Assembly (NCBI GenBank): GCA_036365455.1
Contig: JAWQUS010000008.1
Location: 17,405,501-17,469,500, forward strand
Reading direction: 5' to 3'
Length of the DNA stretch: 64,000 nt
From: Macrosoma leucophasiata
Taxonomy: Eukaryota; Arthropoda; Insecta; Lepidoptera; Hedylidae
In this document: positions 40,060 through 54,100 of the stretch, one piece after another
Position numbering within the stretch: position 1 is the stretch's first letter
How the letters are laid out: every line of letters starts with the position of its first letter
Position numbers and translations under genes: made by a program
Notes under the pieces: generated by a model
Told to the model about the DNA's origin: nothing
Database searches by the model: none
What the model saw: the letters and a program-made list of their open reading frames with translations, nothing else

Positions 40060-43000
40060 TTTTGATACTCTTGCTGGATGTCAATATTTGTTGTCTATTT
40101 AAGAAATGACAAAGTGTAAATGTGTTTGTATTACAGATAATATAACAAGTACGCTCCATGACACGTATATTATGTATCATCCACAGACCAATCAGCCTTC
40201 CTAGTATCATCTAATAAACTGTCTACATAAGCACCTACTTTCATATTAGGTGTGGCCAGGAACTAAGGTACTTACGTATCTATAATAATTATTTGTAGAA
40301 TAGGTACCATCAATAAGTTAATATTATTTAATAAATTGGTATGATCCTATCTTTGCCACTGACTGAGCATTATTATAGGAAATAAATGGGGAATAGCACG
40401 CCCTATAATTATTTGAGGTGCTGTATAAAAGAATTCCATTATCAAGTAGTATCTGTACCATTCTTTTAATTTTATCAAAGACTATGTAGGGACCTTTTTA
40501 AATATAGGTAAAGAGTGCCGTCATGGTCATTCGGAATTTTTAAATTAATAAGAATAATAATATTAGGGTTTACTTTTTAATTTAACTAGTTTATTATACT
40601 AATAGTAACGCCATATTTGTCTCTCAGATAATAATAGTCTTGGAATGCGTGTGAAATCGGCAGAAATGTATTATTTATCTCAACCTTGACTGTATGAAAT
40701 TGAAATATATGTATATGTCATATCAATGCTCGGTAAATTCATTACTAAGACTTATCGTATTCAAAATAATGCACGGTTTAATTTTATTATTTTACTTACA
40801 TGTAAACCCAAGTTCCTAGTTTTATAAAAGTTATTTATATTAGGACCGTAATCGACAGAGTAACATTCGAGAATACCTTCTATTGTTATTATTGTTTTCA
40901 ATAATATCCATGCAAATTAAATAGGTATATTATTTAAGTTATTATGTAAGATAATTTGTATCAATGGTGTTTATAAATACAATTCAGGTTATCATAAATT
41001 CATGTGATTTAATTTTCCTTTCCTTTATCATTACCTAATACTAACATAATGGTGCATGAATTACTGTTATTGTGATGTATGTTTGTCATAAACAATTTGA
41101 TGGAAACAAGATTTATTTACTCCATACCTATCCAATTCCTAATCTATCAAAAATTTCACCATGCACAGGCCATCGACCGACGTTGCTCTAACTAAAGCAA
41201 TGTCCATGCCACCCGCCACCCGTGACCTGACTATGGGCGGTATTCTATTGGATCCCGGATATTTTTAAAGACTGTGCTCGAACATCATAATTTTATAAAT
41301 TGAGTCACCAACTAAAGGTTAAGAACTACTTCTCTACGATACCTATGCATAGTCGATTTAGCGTTAGGTAAGTAGGTACGGTTAAGCACATCATACCCAG
41401 ATTATGCGCAAATTGGAATGCTTGGTCCTTAAAAGACTTGACGAACATTTGCTTTGTCATTTGTTGTTACATAAGGGTAGCTTTAGATTATAAATAGAAA
41501 TAGGTCATAATACATTTTAATTATATAAAGCAATGTTTTTTTTAAATATCGTAAGGTGTCAAATCATGTATCACAAAACCTCTATGGTGGTCGCGGTGAT
41601 TCGAGACTCAGTAATGAAAATAACATTCAAAATATAGTAGAACATAATAATATCTTTATTAAAGAACATGTTTCTAGCGTGATAAAATACATGATCAATG
41701 TTAGAAGGTCGCAAATTACTAGGGAACGACTTGTTTGCAAACACTGATTACTTTTCATTAAATGACAAAATATATCGATCCATATAAAATGTATCTAATT
41801 ATATAATTTTTAGTAGTTGGAAAATATTATCGACTATAATAGTTACTCACTCTTTAAGCATTTTTTATCATTTCACAAAGGAATCAGAACAGATTTCGAT
41901 AGTGGGATAACAACGCACGACAGAAGAGAAACATCGAAAACATCTGCATAATGCTGATAATTATCATGACCTACTAAAAAGTTAATATTGTATAAAATTG
42001 ATGTAAAACTCTGTGAAAATTTATTTACATAATGTCTTTTACCATTGCTATCAGACATTGAAACATGTATTTTACTTGGAATACAAATAAATAATTAATT
42101 TCATGCATGATTCTATTTATCTTATTTCTATATCAAAGATGTTAACGTCTCAATCTCTTTGCGTTACGATGCTGATATATTTTCACATAACATGAGATGA
42201 TGATGATTTTTCCCATAATATGAGTCACATAAGAGAAAATTTGCTTGAGCGAGTCGACCAGAAGAAACATGTGCATTACAGTGCCGCAAGTTCAGCACAT
42301 TGGTGGAATCGCATCTTTAGATAAATTTGGATACCAGCACTGCACTAAAATAGTGCAGTGCCGATTTATCTTTACTTATGACACCAACTTTGTACATGCA
42401 CTGCTGAGGGTACACAAATTGTTTTCAACAAACTATGCTATACCAGTTATGTACACTAGTTTGGTGGAATCGTACCTAAACAAAGTAAGCCGCGAGGAAC
42501 CATAATAAAAACATGTAAATAAGATGAATTATTGAATTTCAATTACTATAATAATCTAGCTTTTAAAAACCATTGTAGTTTACAAATTACCAACCGTAAA
42601 TATGTAGTTGCAGCTGTTACTTTAAAATAACAAGATAATATCTCTTCTAATATTTACACACTCGCTCTCAAAATGTGAAACATTTTTCTCTGACTATTTT
42701 GTTATAATATATCTATTCCATTATTATTATGGGATAGATATGTTTTTAAAAGTGTAAGTTAGGAATTTTCCTTTTTCCAGGATCTCCCATTAAATAATGT
42801 AGGTAATAGAGTGGACGGAAGTGTGTATTGTGATGAAATCAATTTTTGAGTTGAAATAAAAGTGATTTTAAATAAATTGTAATATACAATGAAATTAATT
42901 GCGTACATAGATAATCTTGAATAAAATTATCATATTATTATGATAATGGTAATAAAAGTAGCTTCCGCCCATGACTTAATTTAATTCACCTGTTTACAAA

Positions 43001-43604
43001 ATTTGACTTCAAAACGAATTCGTCATTTTTTCGTGATTAAAGACCTTTCATATTGTTAATATATATGAAATTCATAAAAACCATCAAAACTCAGTCACCA
43101 ACTAAGTAGTAGGGTCTAACACTCACTAACATTATAAATGAAAATATATTTATAAAACTATACATATATTTAGATGAAACATAACCTAGCTTTGAAATAA
43201 CTAAGTATAATTAAACTATTGAAGCATATACAAAAATAATTTTACAATCAAGACATTATTTTAGATAATAATGGCACAGCTCTCTAGATAATAACATTTG
43301 GACGTTTAACGTATTTATGCTGTTCATTCAAATACAAGAGATTCTAGGTTATCACGTCTTAAACCACATCATGTTACCATTTACCGGTTAAACGAGTCAC
43401 CTGTCGAAGCATATTCTTCAGATACCGTTACGTACCAAATAGTAAAGTTAAAATCGATCACTTTGATTTTCGACTAATTAAGCCACAAAATGTAATATGC
43501 GTATGCAAACGTAAAACACAGTGTCTCGTGTGGATATTTTACCCTACACACAATACAAAACCATATTTTTGTTGATTAGAGTATGCTTTACGTTGTATTG
43601 TTCT
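40060..43604. other. AT-rich intergenic stretch
   Basis: No gene supported. Contains a perfect 11-bp hairpin at 42337-42361 (GCACTGCACTA, loop AAA). Short ORFs are AT-rich and lack splice support. Confidence 0.45.
42337..42361. repeat. Perfect 11-bp hairpin
   Basis: GCACTGCACTA, AAA, TAGTGCAGTGC. Confidence 0.8.
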
Positions 43605-43932
43605 GGGTTCACACGCAGCGACTTTGATCGACGATGACTCACTGGCGATTTATGACTATTGCGTCCATACGATTGCGATTTATCAGCATTCGTTTTATTG
43701 CTGATGTGTATACTAGTGGGTCTCTATTAGTAGGTCGATTTTATAATTTGGTTACAAAATACCGATTACATTTATGTAGTTCCGCCAAATGTATACGCAT
43801 AACAGTAACAACGGCGCTGGTAGCTAGCGACTCGATCGCAGCATTGGCAGCCATAATAAATCGCTGCTAAAATTTACTTCGACATAGTGATTTTCACATC
43901 GCTATCGATTAATTTCGCTGCAGTGTGAACTA
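43605..43932. mobile_element. MITE with GTTCACAC...GCAGCG termini
   Basis: GGGTTCACACGCAGCGACTT at the left and TTTCGCTGCAGTGTGAACTA at the right are inverted; ATCGAC and GCGATTTAT motifs recur inverted inside. Confidence 0.65.
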
Positions 43933-43934
43933 GG

Positions 43935-45537
43935 ATTTACAAATCAAAGTGTATGCACACGAAAAAATTGAGTAAAAATATTTTTGTGTAATGTGTAGGG
44001 CAAAACACGCGCAGTATTAAGTCTTCTCTTACGTTATTCACACAGATAATCACGTTGCATTGCACGCTTGACATCGTATCATATATCGTATTCGAACTCG
44101 TAATTACGACAATTTTCAATTTCCCCAAACGAGAAGCGTGAGGAAGCTTTGCAATGGCGTCGCTGTGGCGTGGCAGCAGAGTTGCAACTGATGTGATAAC
44201 ACAGTAGTAGAGCTTTTAGAAATTACATGACAACTAACAGTAGAGCGAATAATGCACCTCAGTGGCGACACTGCAGCAGCACTTCCTCACGCCTAAAATT
44301 TGAAGACACTCTAAAAGATGTCTAAAACAGATTTCTAGTTTAATCTGGAATGCTATGTCTGTACCTATCACTATTTGCACATCATAGCTTAAATACTGGA
44401 GAACCCTTAAATAACAAAAACTATTTTTATAAGCAAGAGTGAGATTTGGTCGCAAAACCTAAGATACTCGTATTTATAGTCTGTCATATGGTTTTAAGAC
44501 ATAACTTGGTAAGAGAATAAATAATAAATATTTTTTGTAATTCCTTTACGTTATTCAAACAAAATATGGCTAGATAAGAGTTAGATTTCTCTCGAAAAGG
44601 ACCAAGTTCATATATTTGTACTAGTGAAAGACTAGCATGAGATGCAACGAAATACCAGTACAACACACATCAAACTTTAATACGACTTGAGATTACTCAT
44701 TGTATGCTATTTCCTGTAGGTTAATATATTTCATCACTGTTTGCGGAATGAGAAATTGAGAAAATATTAATTGCTCGTTTTTAAGATAAAGGAAAATTCA
44801 ATACCAATTTCTTATAAAATCAATTTATCAATTTTTCTCATTGCAAACAATACAGTATTAAGACGAGCGATGTTATAAACTAACAAACAGAATAATGAAG
44901 AAAACATATATTAATATTCTCTCAGTTTATAGAGACGAATATTTCCTAAAAACACCCTCGAGATGGTGTAGTATGGATATAATGGAAGGCGCGTAGGCTG
45001 TACCGAATTTACTATTACACAAAATTATGTGTCTTCATTCGTAAACAATAAAATACTTGTTTGTATGAAAATGACATTCCATACCTTCTGATGATTGTAG
45101 GACACAAAGCTACACACAAACTTATCCTAATAGTTTCCAGATGTTTTGTTTATTTCTTGAAGTATACTCATCAATCGTAACAAATTCATTCTTGGAAGTT
45201 GCTTACAGTTTTAGGAACATTTTACATTGTATTTTTAAAGGACAAGTCCGCACCTTGTACACTTATATCAAATGATAGAGAAAAATACATAAAATCATGG
45301 AAAATACTCAAAAAATATTTTTAATCTGATTTGTCGGATATATTTAATTCATCAGATTTATCTGATATACCTATATATTTTATGTAATTTTAGTATGACA
45401 ACCTTTGTCACCATATTGCTACTATGACATTCTCGTTTTTGAAAATATCTACTTTTACAACAATGAATTGAAGGTATAATAAACGATTTGAATAGCTGAA
45501 AATAATTTAGGATTGTATGCTTCTTTTCTCAATATTA
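43935..45537. other. AT-rich intergenic stretch
   Basis: Nothing recognised. Confidence 0.4.
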
Positions 45538-46309
45538 TACAGGGTTACAAGTTAAGTCGACCTATTCCCGTTAAGGGCGTGTAGTTTACATTGTTTCTGA
45601 CTGATTTGTCTATGAAACACCCTATCCCAAATCTAACCGTTTTCGAGATATTTAAATTTAATTGTTTTTAAAACATAAATGCCCGATCTCCTTAGTTATT
45701 TTGAAATTTATAAGTCTTATTATTACTGTTAGTCGATTTTTGCATGTAAAATAAGATGCTTTATAACCTCAATAACCAAAACGAATAAATAATTCGTTGC
45801 AGACGTTATAAACTTATAAAAAGGGACATAAAATTCGAAAGTTATTTTTTCTTTCAAGGATATTAAAAAATAATAATATGGCGCCTGTCTTGCAGATGTG
45901 CTTAATAATATGCACGTTTTGTCAGCTATCCAACGAGGTATAATTAAACAATAATATAACAATAATAGGGTGTTAATAAAAATTCTTAGAAAAAACTAAG
46001 TTGCGTGCCCTCAGGTAGCATTTCTAACGCTCTCGCCAATTGTCCTTTAGGGTTAATGCGGTGTGTGCGAGCGAGACACTTTACGATTTATGCAGGTGTG
46101 AGTGAGTAAAATAATGTGTAGGTACTGCAGAAGAGAGAGAAGAATTAATCTGCAGAGAAAATCGGGCATTTTTTATTAAAAACAATTAAATTTAAATATC
46201 TCGAAAACGGTTAGATTTGGGATAGGGTGTTTCATAGACAAACCAGTCAGAAACAATGTAAACTACACGCCTTTAACGGGAATAGGTCGACTTAACCTGT
46301 AACCCTGTA
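45538..46309. mobile_element. Foldback element with arms of about 150 bp
   Basis: Left arm 45538-45690 and right arm 46163-46309 are near-exact inverses from TACAGGGTTAC through GTCGACCTATTCCCGTTAA and ATCTCGAAAACGGTTAGATT to CGGGCATTT. The central 470 bp is unique here. TA flanks are consistent with a short duplication. Confidence 0.85.
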
Positions 46310-46964
46310 TACAAGGTGCGGCAAGGCAAAGCTCCATACATTTTGAACGTCTCCTTTCACATATTATTTCATTTACATGCGTGCTCGATTTAAAAGCTAA
46401 GATCGAATAATTAATATTTTTTTTTTGTTCTTGACAATGGAAGTTTTATACCAAACTAATACACGCTTCATGCACCACAAATATAAACAACACGAATTAG
46501 ATACAATACAATATGTTGACATAACAATATATTAGGTCGATAACAGAGTGCCATTCATTACACATAAGTAAATCCTATAATTACTAATTTATCCGTATTT
46601 ATTATACATTCCATTAAATATTTATATGCAAGAAAAATATTTTAACTACTCTATATTCGACAATCACTAAGTTCTTTCAAGTAACTCAAGTATACCGTTC
46701 TTTGAACTCGCTTATCCAGAAACAAAAGGTAACATAATATAAATATTCCATTTAAACATAGTATTTCTATTACTATTCAAATATTAATTAGTTACTTACA
46801 CTGATTTTATTGCGTGTCTCACTATGTGTTCGGCTAACATCGTTAGTATTATATAGACGTTGGCCATAATTAGAAGAAAGTACTTACAATGAATTTAAAA
46901 AAATATTGCTGTCTCTAACGTGAAGGGCCCGGCCGCTGAGCGTGATACTCTTTATCTTCTATCT

Positions 46965-47192
46965 ATTTATATAAAAATCAATTGCTGTTCGTTTGTCTCG
47001 CTAAAACTCGAGAACGGTTGCACCGATATGGCTAATTTTGGTTTTGGATTATTTTCGGAAGTCCAGGGAAGGTTTAAAAGGTAAGAAAATATGAAGAAAT
47101 GGAAGGGAAATAGTACAAAACAACAATTTCATTTTTCTATAAAAAAAATATATCAAACCTTAGGCAATACGAAGTTTGCCGGGTCAGCTAGT
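46965..47192 (+). mobile_element. Helitron-like element
   Basis: TATATAAAAATCAATTGCTG start, CTCGCTAAAACTCGAGAACG, and the end GAAGTTTGCCGGGTCAGCTA then GT, a typical CTAGT 3' terminus. Confidence 0.65.
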
Positions 47193-47396
47193 AAAAAATA
47201 AAATACTTATGTTTATTGTTGAAAACCATACTCTGAACCACGTGAGTAGCTATGCTTACTGAGCGAAAATTGTATCTTTTGTATTCTTCTGTAAACGACC
47301 AATCTAAAAAAGCGGCGTTTGTAATTATGAAGAACAGTTGTCCAATACACACTAAACACACTAGATACTAAAATTGTTAACATGGCATTGCGATGA

Positions 47397-47678
47397 TTGC
47401 CTGACAAAAAAACCGGCAATGAAGAAATTATTTTAGTTATTTTATCCTACGTTAGGACTCTCACTTTGAGATGGTTTCTTAAGAGAGCCGATTCTCACGC
47501 GGACGAAGTCGCGGGCAGAGCTAGTTATCAAATAAAAGATGAGGATATAAAATATATTTCTGATACAGTATCTTGGACTATCGACATAATTCTTGCAGCA
47601 GCTTCAGCTCCGGCAGACTTGCAAATTCAAATGTACATAATTAGACTTTTAGTAGTTCCAGTATGTACCGATGCGTAG
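47397..47678 (+). other. Open frame with protein-like tail, containing a Helitron-like piece
   Basis: The last 50 codons read IKDEDIKYISDTVSWTIDII and then a run ending LLVVPVCTDA before TAG. The first half is repeat-derived (GAAGTCGCGGGCAGAGCTAG). I cannot assign it; it may be chance or an exon remnant. Confidence 0.2.
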
Positions 47679-47699
47679 TTAAAAAAAATCAACATTGAC

Positions 47700-49950
47700 A
47701 TTATTTACTTCATATGATTTCATGGCTTTTATGAAAGTTTTCGTCTTTCAGAGGCCGGACCCTTGTATACCTAAAATTATAAGGCTATTATGCACGCCTT
47801 ACAAAAAATCATATTTTACGAGTTCCGTAGCCACAGTTATGTGATACCAATGGTACTTTATAATTAAACCTCCGTCTCCAACTCTGACAGGACTGAACTA
47901 TAGGCTCGATGTGCAATATTAATTAATTGTTGAGTAATGTTACAATATTTGACATTAACAATAACTATCCAGCGCCTCTTGGCCCGTTACAGTTAAAATT
48001 ATGACGACATATAACAAATATCAATTGGTGTGCAACTCATTTTTTGCTTAACCGGTACAAATTTGTTAAAGTTAAAATAATATAATGCAACCCAGTTGAA
48101 GAGTTTATACATATTTTTCACATTTCTCATGAAATATATGGAGCAAACTGCTACTTTTAGGTTCAATTGCAGCAAAATATTTGTTAAAGATAATCTAAAA
48201 TTGTACATATTTCTGTTACTTAAAGTGTTAAAATTAGAGAAAGATGTAAAATTTTAAATGAAATTTAACAAATATTCTGGTGCAACCGAACCTTAATCAG
48301 TTAATATGTTGCATAATGAAGCTGAAGCGTATGAGCGTGGAACTCTTTGCAACTTTTTTGTAACATTTTATTGCCAAAAATTATTTAATGACGGTGGTAG
48401 CATTAATCTTTACTTCTCCCTCTCTATGCTAACTTACCTTAACTTAAGGCATAACTGTAATATCTAATGACACTCATCACTACATCAAAAATGTAAAAAA
48501 ATATCTGTAATAAATTAATCGGAGTAAAATATACATACAACTAAAAACGACATGCACGTATTAACTGTAAGGCTTTTGTACATTATATTGAAATAATTAT
48601 AAATCTACCAAAATATAACTAAGTGTAACCAAAACATATTGTGGGACGCCTTGTAGGTTTATAAATATATATACAAATCAAATTAATTCCATATACCTAC
48701 ACCGAAAATATACAAACATATTATACGTAATCATTTGTAAAAATAAAGTAATAACTAATTATGTTTAAGGGATTTTTCAATCCCGTGAATTAATCAGTTT
48801 TTGTAAAACATGTTGACACTGAATTGTCTCCCGATATATTTTAATACATGGACACAAAGTCCCCTCAGTGCTTGTTCGTCTTATCTGCCATTAGAAGTAT
48901 TTCACGCCTACAAGTGATTATTGTCTGTTTATACCTATAATACTACAATGAATTACAATTTAAGGGATTTCATTCTTCTTTCATTTCTAAGGTTTTTTTG
49001 TTAAGGTTGAATAATAACATTGCATGTTTTTATTCATATATATATATTTTTAATGAATTTAAACAAACAGAAACTGGTGTTAAATATTACCAATGGCAGA
49101 AAGGACAAATATAGACTTGCACTAAGGCGTCGACGGACCGGCGACATATATGGAAGCATTTACATGTTCTACATTTTATATAAGATCTTGGACTGTTTTG
49201 TTAAAAGGTATTTTAATCTGCTCTTAATTTAGCATTCAATTGTATCATTATATTTAATATAAATTAGATGTTTGCTATCAAAGTTAAATTCACAACTGTA
49301 AAAGCATTCTTCGCGCTTCTGTGTTTTGTTTTGAGTAAAGCAGCTCGTTATTTCATTTATACGACACTCCAAGACCCTATTAATCTTCAAGAATTTGCAA
49401 TATTATACACAATAATGCCTATTGCAATCTTAACCGTTTTTGTCGTATCATTTTTATATGACAGGTTTTTAAATTAGGCTAGTGACCTTTATTAAATACG
49501 TAACTAAATGCAGTATTATGTCCTATGATACGAAACATTTAAGGCATTATTCAAATCAGAAATCAGAGGCAAACTTTCAACAGAAAGATATTGTAAATGA
49601 GGGAAATTCGGGGCTAGAAAAGTTTAATGTAGCCAACCTCAAGACATTTTAAGAGCAAAGACGGCCTCATAGAAACCTATTTTTTTCATTTTCAAAAATT
49701 AATATGGAACAGATTTGAGATTACTACAAATATTCAATACCTACTGTGGTAAGAAATATTGACATGGCTGTTTTAACGACCAATATTTGACTTAATAATC
49801 GATGTTTATTTAATTGACACAATCGTCACAATATTTGAAAACTAAGAAGAGCGAGCGAGATTCATTAATCACAATTGAGTATCACTATAGTAAACATCGA
49901 CCACACTGCAATAAATTCGGGACGAAGTACAATTATTGCAATATACATTG
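47700..49950. other. AT-rich intergenic stretch
   Basis: Contains one end of the CACATCGAGCCTA MITE family at about 47,896-47,943 and a 69-codon AT-rich ORF at 49268-49477 with two hydrophobic segments; neither is a supported gene. Confidence 0.4.
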
Positions 49951-50111
49951 ATTGAAATAAAACTAGTTTTCGGATTTATCTCGCGTATATTAAACTTAAA
50001 TGATCATCAGCTCACGGAAGCTGAAAAGCGATCGAAACGTCATGTTGATTTTAAATTACCCGTTTAGTTTAATAAACGCGAGATAGATCCGAAAACTAGT
50101 TTTATTTCAAT
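49951..50111. mobile_element. Foldback MITE with 47-bp arms
   Basis: ATTGAAATAAAACTAGTTTT and CGGATTTATCTCGCG at the left, CGCGAGATAGATCCGAAAAC and TAGTTTTATTTCAAT at the right; GATCATCAGCTCACGGAAGC in the centre. Confidence 0.8.
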
Positions 50112-50437
50112 GAGTGCGTAGCTCACAAAAACCTAAGAACATACATTTCATTATTTATCAACTAGCATCACGAGAACCAATTTATCAACCTTAATTTTCT
50201 TATTATTAGCAAAATCCACAGAAAAAGTAATGATAATCTCTAACCATACGTCAATAAAAAACGGCCTTGTTCGAAAATCTCAATCAGAATAGGAATAGCA
50301 ATTCTACGACATTAACAATATCTAGTTAAGTAGTAATGTCGTCTCTTTTTGCTGATTATAATTCAAACTAGCACACAAATTGTACAAATTAAAAAAAAAA
50401 AAACAAAAATTGAAGAAAAAATGGAATGCAAAATTTG

Positions 50438-50509
50438 ACTTCGGTCACGAATTGCACTGACGACCTTAGGATAATCAGTGCAGGTGGTTTACCATTAAGC
50501 TACCGAAGC
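50438..50509 (-). tRNA. tRNA-like sequence, probably a pseudogene or SINE head
   Basis: 72 bp. A 7-bp acceptor stem can form (GCTTCGG against CCGAAGT, first pair G-U), with an A-box-like TAGCTTAATGG and a B-box-like CAATTCGTGACC. The D and anticodon stems do not pair well, so no anticodon is assigned. It lies between inverted 18-bp repeats (see findings). Confidence 0.35.
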
Positions 50510-51123
50510 CCCTTCGCTTCGGGACGCCCATTTTTTCTTTAATTTCTAAAATTCACTAGTGTGTTGTTGCGAAAAATAAAATATGACAAAAGAGCTTATG
50601 TCTTTCTTCAGGATACAAGCAAACCTTGTCAAAGTTTAAAGACTCCGAGGTTAAGTCGTGAAAAAAAACAGAAAGACTCACTTTCACGTTTGCAAAGTTG
50701 GTAGAGACGAAAAATATACAATTACTAATCACGTCATATGGAATAAATAGACTGCATTTAAAGACATATATTTTCATGTAGAATATAAATCGATTAATAA
50801 TTCACAATTACTATCTTTAATTTTGAACTTACATAATATGGCAATAGTAAATCATCAAAGTTTGATAGCATTCGATCATTATTTTCCCGCAATGTAATTA
50901 CCAATCTCATGTGTAACCAACCTCCTTATTTATAAACGTAGAGGGGTGCGACCGCCTATATAGGAACTGTCAAAATTTTGTCTGGTTTGCTCACAAGTCA
51001 GCGCGTATGAAGAAGCGAGACAGCTAATAGCAATTCAGTTTAGGTTCGCAATTAAAGGTGATGGCACGCCCACATGTTTTGTTACTTTATACTTTCTTTT
51101 GTCGTCTGAATTTTATTACAAAA

Positions 51124-54100
51124 ATGTCGAATTGCTGTATGGCCAACAAAATTGCCCAAGTACAACCACGAAAAGCACCGACATCTCTACAAGACCTTGG
51201 TACTATCGACTTAATCCATGATTTTATCATACATCAGCAGATTATACAAAGCCAGGAAAGGTAACGATCAATAACTCGTTTTTAATTTGACCGTTATAAA
51301 TAGTAAAATGAGCTGAATTAAATCAAAATCATGCGCGCTCAATTCATTAACTGATCCACACCAGCTCTTTATCGAAGTTAGCTTCCAAACTGTAGAGTAC
51401 TTTAGACCATTATAACGTTCTGCAATTTCAACATAGCCCATGGTGTAGCTATGGTAGCTGAGACTTAAAAAACTTGGGGCAATTACGGGAAATGGGTAAT
51501 TAATATGCAAGTTTCACTAAATAAGGCCGTGATTTAGTTTACACGCACACAGAACCTACTAACATACCTACATGAATTTATATAAAATAGTACAAAAAAA
51601 CCTTTACTTGAACACTACACGAATATTAGTTATTATTGAAATACTTGGAATATTTATGGCAGTCGATTAATCAATGAGCTGACGGTAACACAAAAGTGCT
51701 GTCCCTATCTTATAAATCGGTAATTAACACCGGTAAACATAAACATACATAGCTTGTTATTCGCGAGTTAACAAATCTTTTATAATAAACATTTTATGTA
51801 ACATTGATATATACCTACTGTACAATAAAAAATGTTTTGGGAAATAATTTGTGCTATGCACCATCGAAGAAATGTCCGGTAGATCACATCAGTGCCTTTT
51901 TGTGTGGCAATAAAATCTTATTTGCAATAGTCTTGAATCACCGGAAACCTCTTCGATGGTACAAATTAATATAAGTTTTAGAATTTGAGTATATAATAGT
52001 ATATATCCTGAGAATTTTCTTTTTATTTGCATGCTTGTATTTTGTTGTTTTAGTTAATCTTTAAGCTAAAAGTCCTTCATATATTTTAGCGATATTAAGC
52101 TCGCGTATCAAATTAATTACAGTACCCAACAAGAAACATTGCACATTGACATTAGTAAGGAGACTTAGGCTTAATTCGGATCTGTAGAGCGTTATCTCTT
52201 TCGTACCTTATCTTTTTTTAGGACCATTATGATCAAGTTTTGACCAATACATGACTATCAGTGCTTACGTATGCAGCAGAGATAACGCTCTACGAAGTCA
52301 AAACTAACCAATTGTCTCTTTCATAGGCTCGATGTCTAATTCATCAGTCATCAAATTACACCTATAGTAGTATTATAAGGAGAAGGCATTTGTGTTTTTG
52401 TATGTAGGTATGCTTGTAACGGAACTTTATAAAGTGTGCTCACTTGTTTGTTGTTCTTGCAATATTTTTTTTGTGTTTTAATGTAGTTGTATTCACATAT
52501 AGGATTACAATTTAAGACTTTAAGCTCTGAAATGTATCTAATTGTTATAATATTGATTGTAATCTGCTTTGTGAATCTTGAATAAATTAAAATTAAATTA
52601 GATGCGCAATATTTCTTGGTGTGTACTGTACTTAGATTTACCAGTGGCAAAACGTTTTATCTCAAGAAATCGTCAAAATAATATAAAGAAACTTCAAAAC
52701 ATTGTTTGAAGTTGTCAACTCGCGGATGATTAACGCAGCATTTTGTTATTGCGTATGTAAGTAAACAAAGCTATTTCAGATCATACAAATCAGAATGAGA
52801 TTCGATATAACGCTGAGTTATAATACGTCCCGAATCAACCACGGGTGTCAGTAATTCTTCGGAGGGAACTTGTATTCTGATCCTATTTTCCGAGGAGAGA
52901 TTCGTGGCTCCGTTGGTAGTGTAGAAGCCGAGGGAGACCGGTTTATGATGTTCGTCGGCGTAAGATTTATACTTGGAGGGGCTAATCGGTCGCAAGTGCG
53001 ACGGGCTGGCGGCAAGAGGATTGTACGTCACGTGAATTCTTACGACGTCCTCCGAGAGAGGCGACACCGAGGGCGGGTGAGGCGTGGCCCTCGGAGTGGA
53101 GTGACTAGTTGACGGCGCCCTCTGGATGCTCATCCCGCAAATCCCGGAACTGAAACGTTTCAAAAACTGATTCTAACTATGATCTACAAATAAACATCGT
53201 ACTTCAACATTAAACGTAGCATGAACTAGCATATAGATAGTTAAGGCAGCAGCGAAAACATGATACAGAACAAATATGCGTTATGAGACACGTGATAACA
53301 CTTACAGGTATCCAATTTACCTTTGAAACAGATAAAAACATACTTAGCTGTAATAATCAAAGGCACGTTTATGAGAATAGCTTAATCCAAGTGAGCCGCT
53401 ACGTTCATGTAAACGCTTCAAAGGAAATCGCATACCTTCTGTATTGTTTCGCGCGCGTCCCGCCGGCTCGCACGTGTGCGAATTCAGTGTATGCGCTAGA
53501 GGTTCAGAAAATAACGCTGGTTACCAAAACTTTTGCTCGCATATTAAGAATATTGTATACTTTTAAGATATGGTGCGTACTACGACTATTACTGAATAAA
53601 AATAAAATACTTATACCGAACAATAAAATACCTACACAGTGGCAATCAATAGTCATAATGCGCACCTATATTTTTAGCAACGCCTTGATTAACAATTCAT
53701 GACCACGAGACGATGGCAATAATTATAACCGACTTTGTTCATAATTTATAAAAATATAAAATAAAAAAATATATAATAAAAATGATAGTGGCCGCTGAGG
53801 AACGGTTAGGATATTGCTCATCGATTTTCACAAAAGACAATGGTACTCATCATGCTAAACTGTCAGGCGCTATTCTGTCATCGCGTAATTTAGGCGTCAT
53901 GCGCACCCTTCAACCAGCTAGCGTTGCTGTAGGTATCAAGCGACTACTCGCTTGATGTATGTGGACATAGCATGGGACTGGCCGCTGTAGAGCGGTAAGT
54001 GAAAAGCTCGTCAATTCTTACAGAGACTATTATACTCATAATGCTCACCCGTTAGATTCGGTGCTATTATCGCTGACGTTGCAGTGTGTCAAGCAAATTG

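Noticed and set aside
49268..49477. 69-codon ORF with two hydrophobic segments
   Set aside because: AT-rich sequence readily yields hydrophobic runs; no family match, no promoter or conservation evidence available here.
52870..53112. 80-codon + strand ORF
   Set aside because: Antisense shadow of the RN-tre terminal exon; Arg/Gly-rich only because the coding strand is Ser/Pro-rich.
53283..53702. 139-codon + strand ORF, the longest outside the recognised exons apart from transporter exon 7
   Set aside because: Composition does not look protein-like, no start or splice support, and it lies antisense to RN-tre intron DNA.
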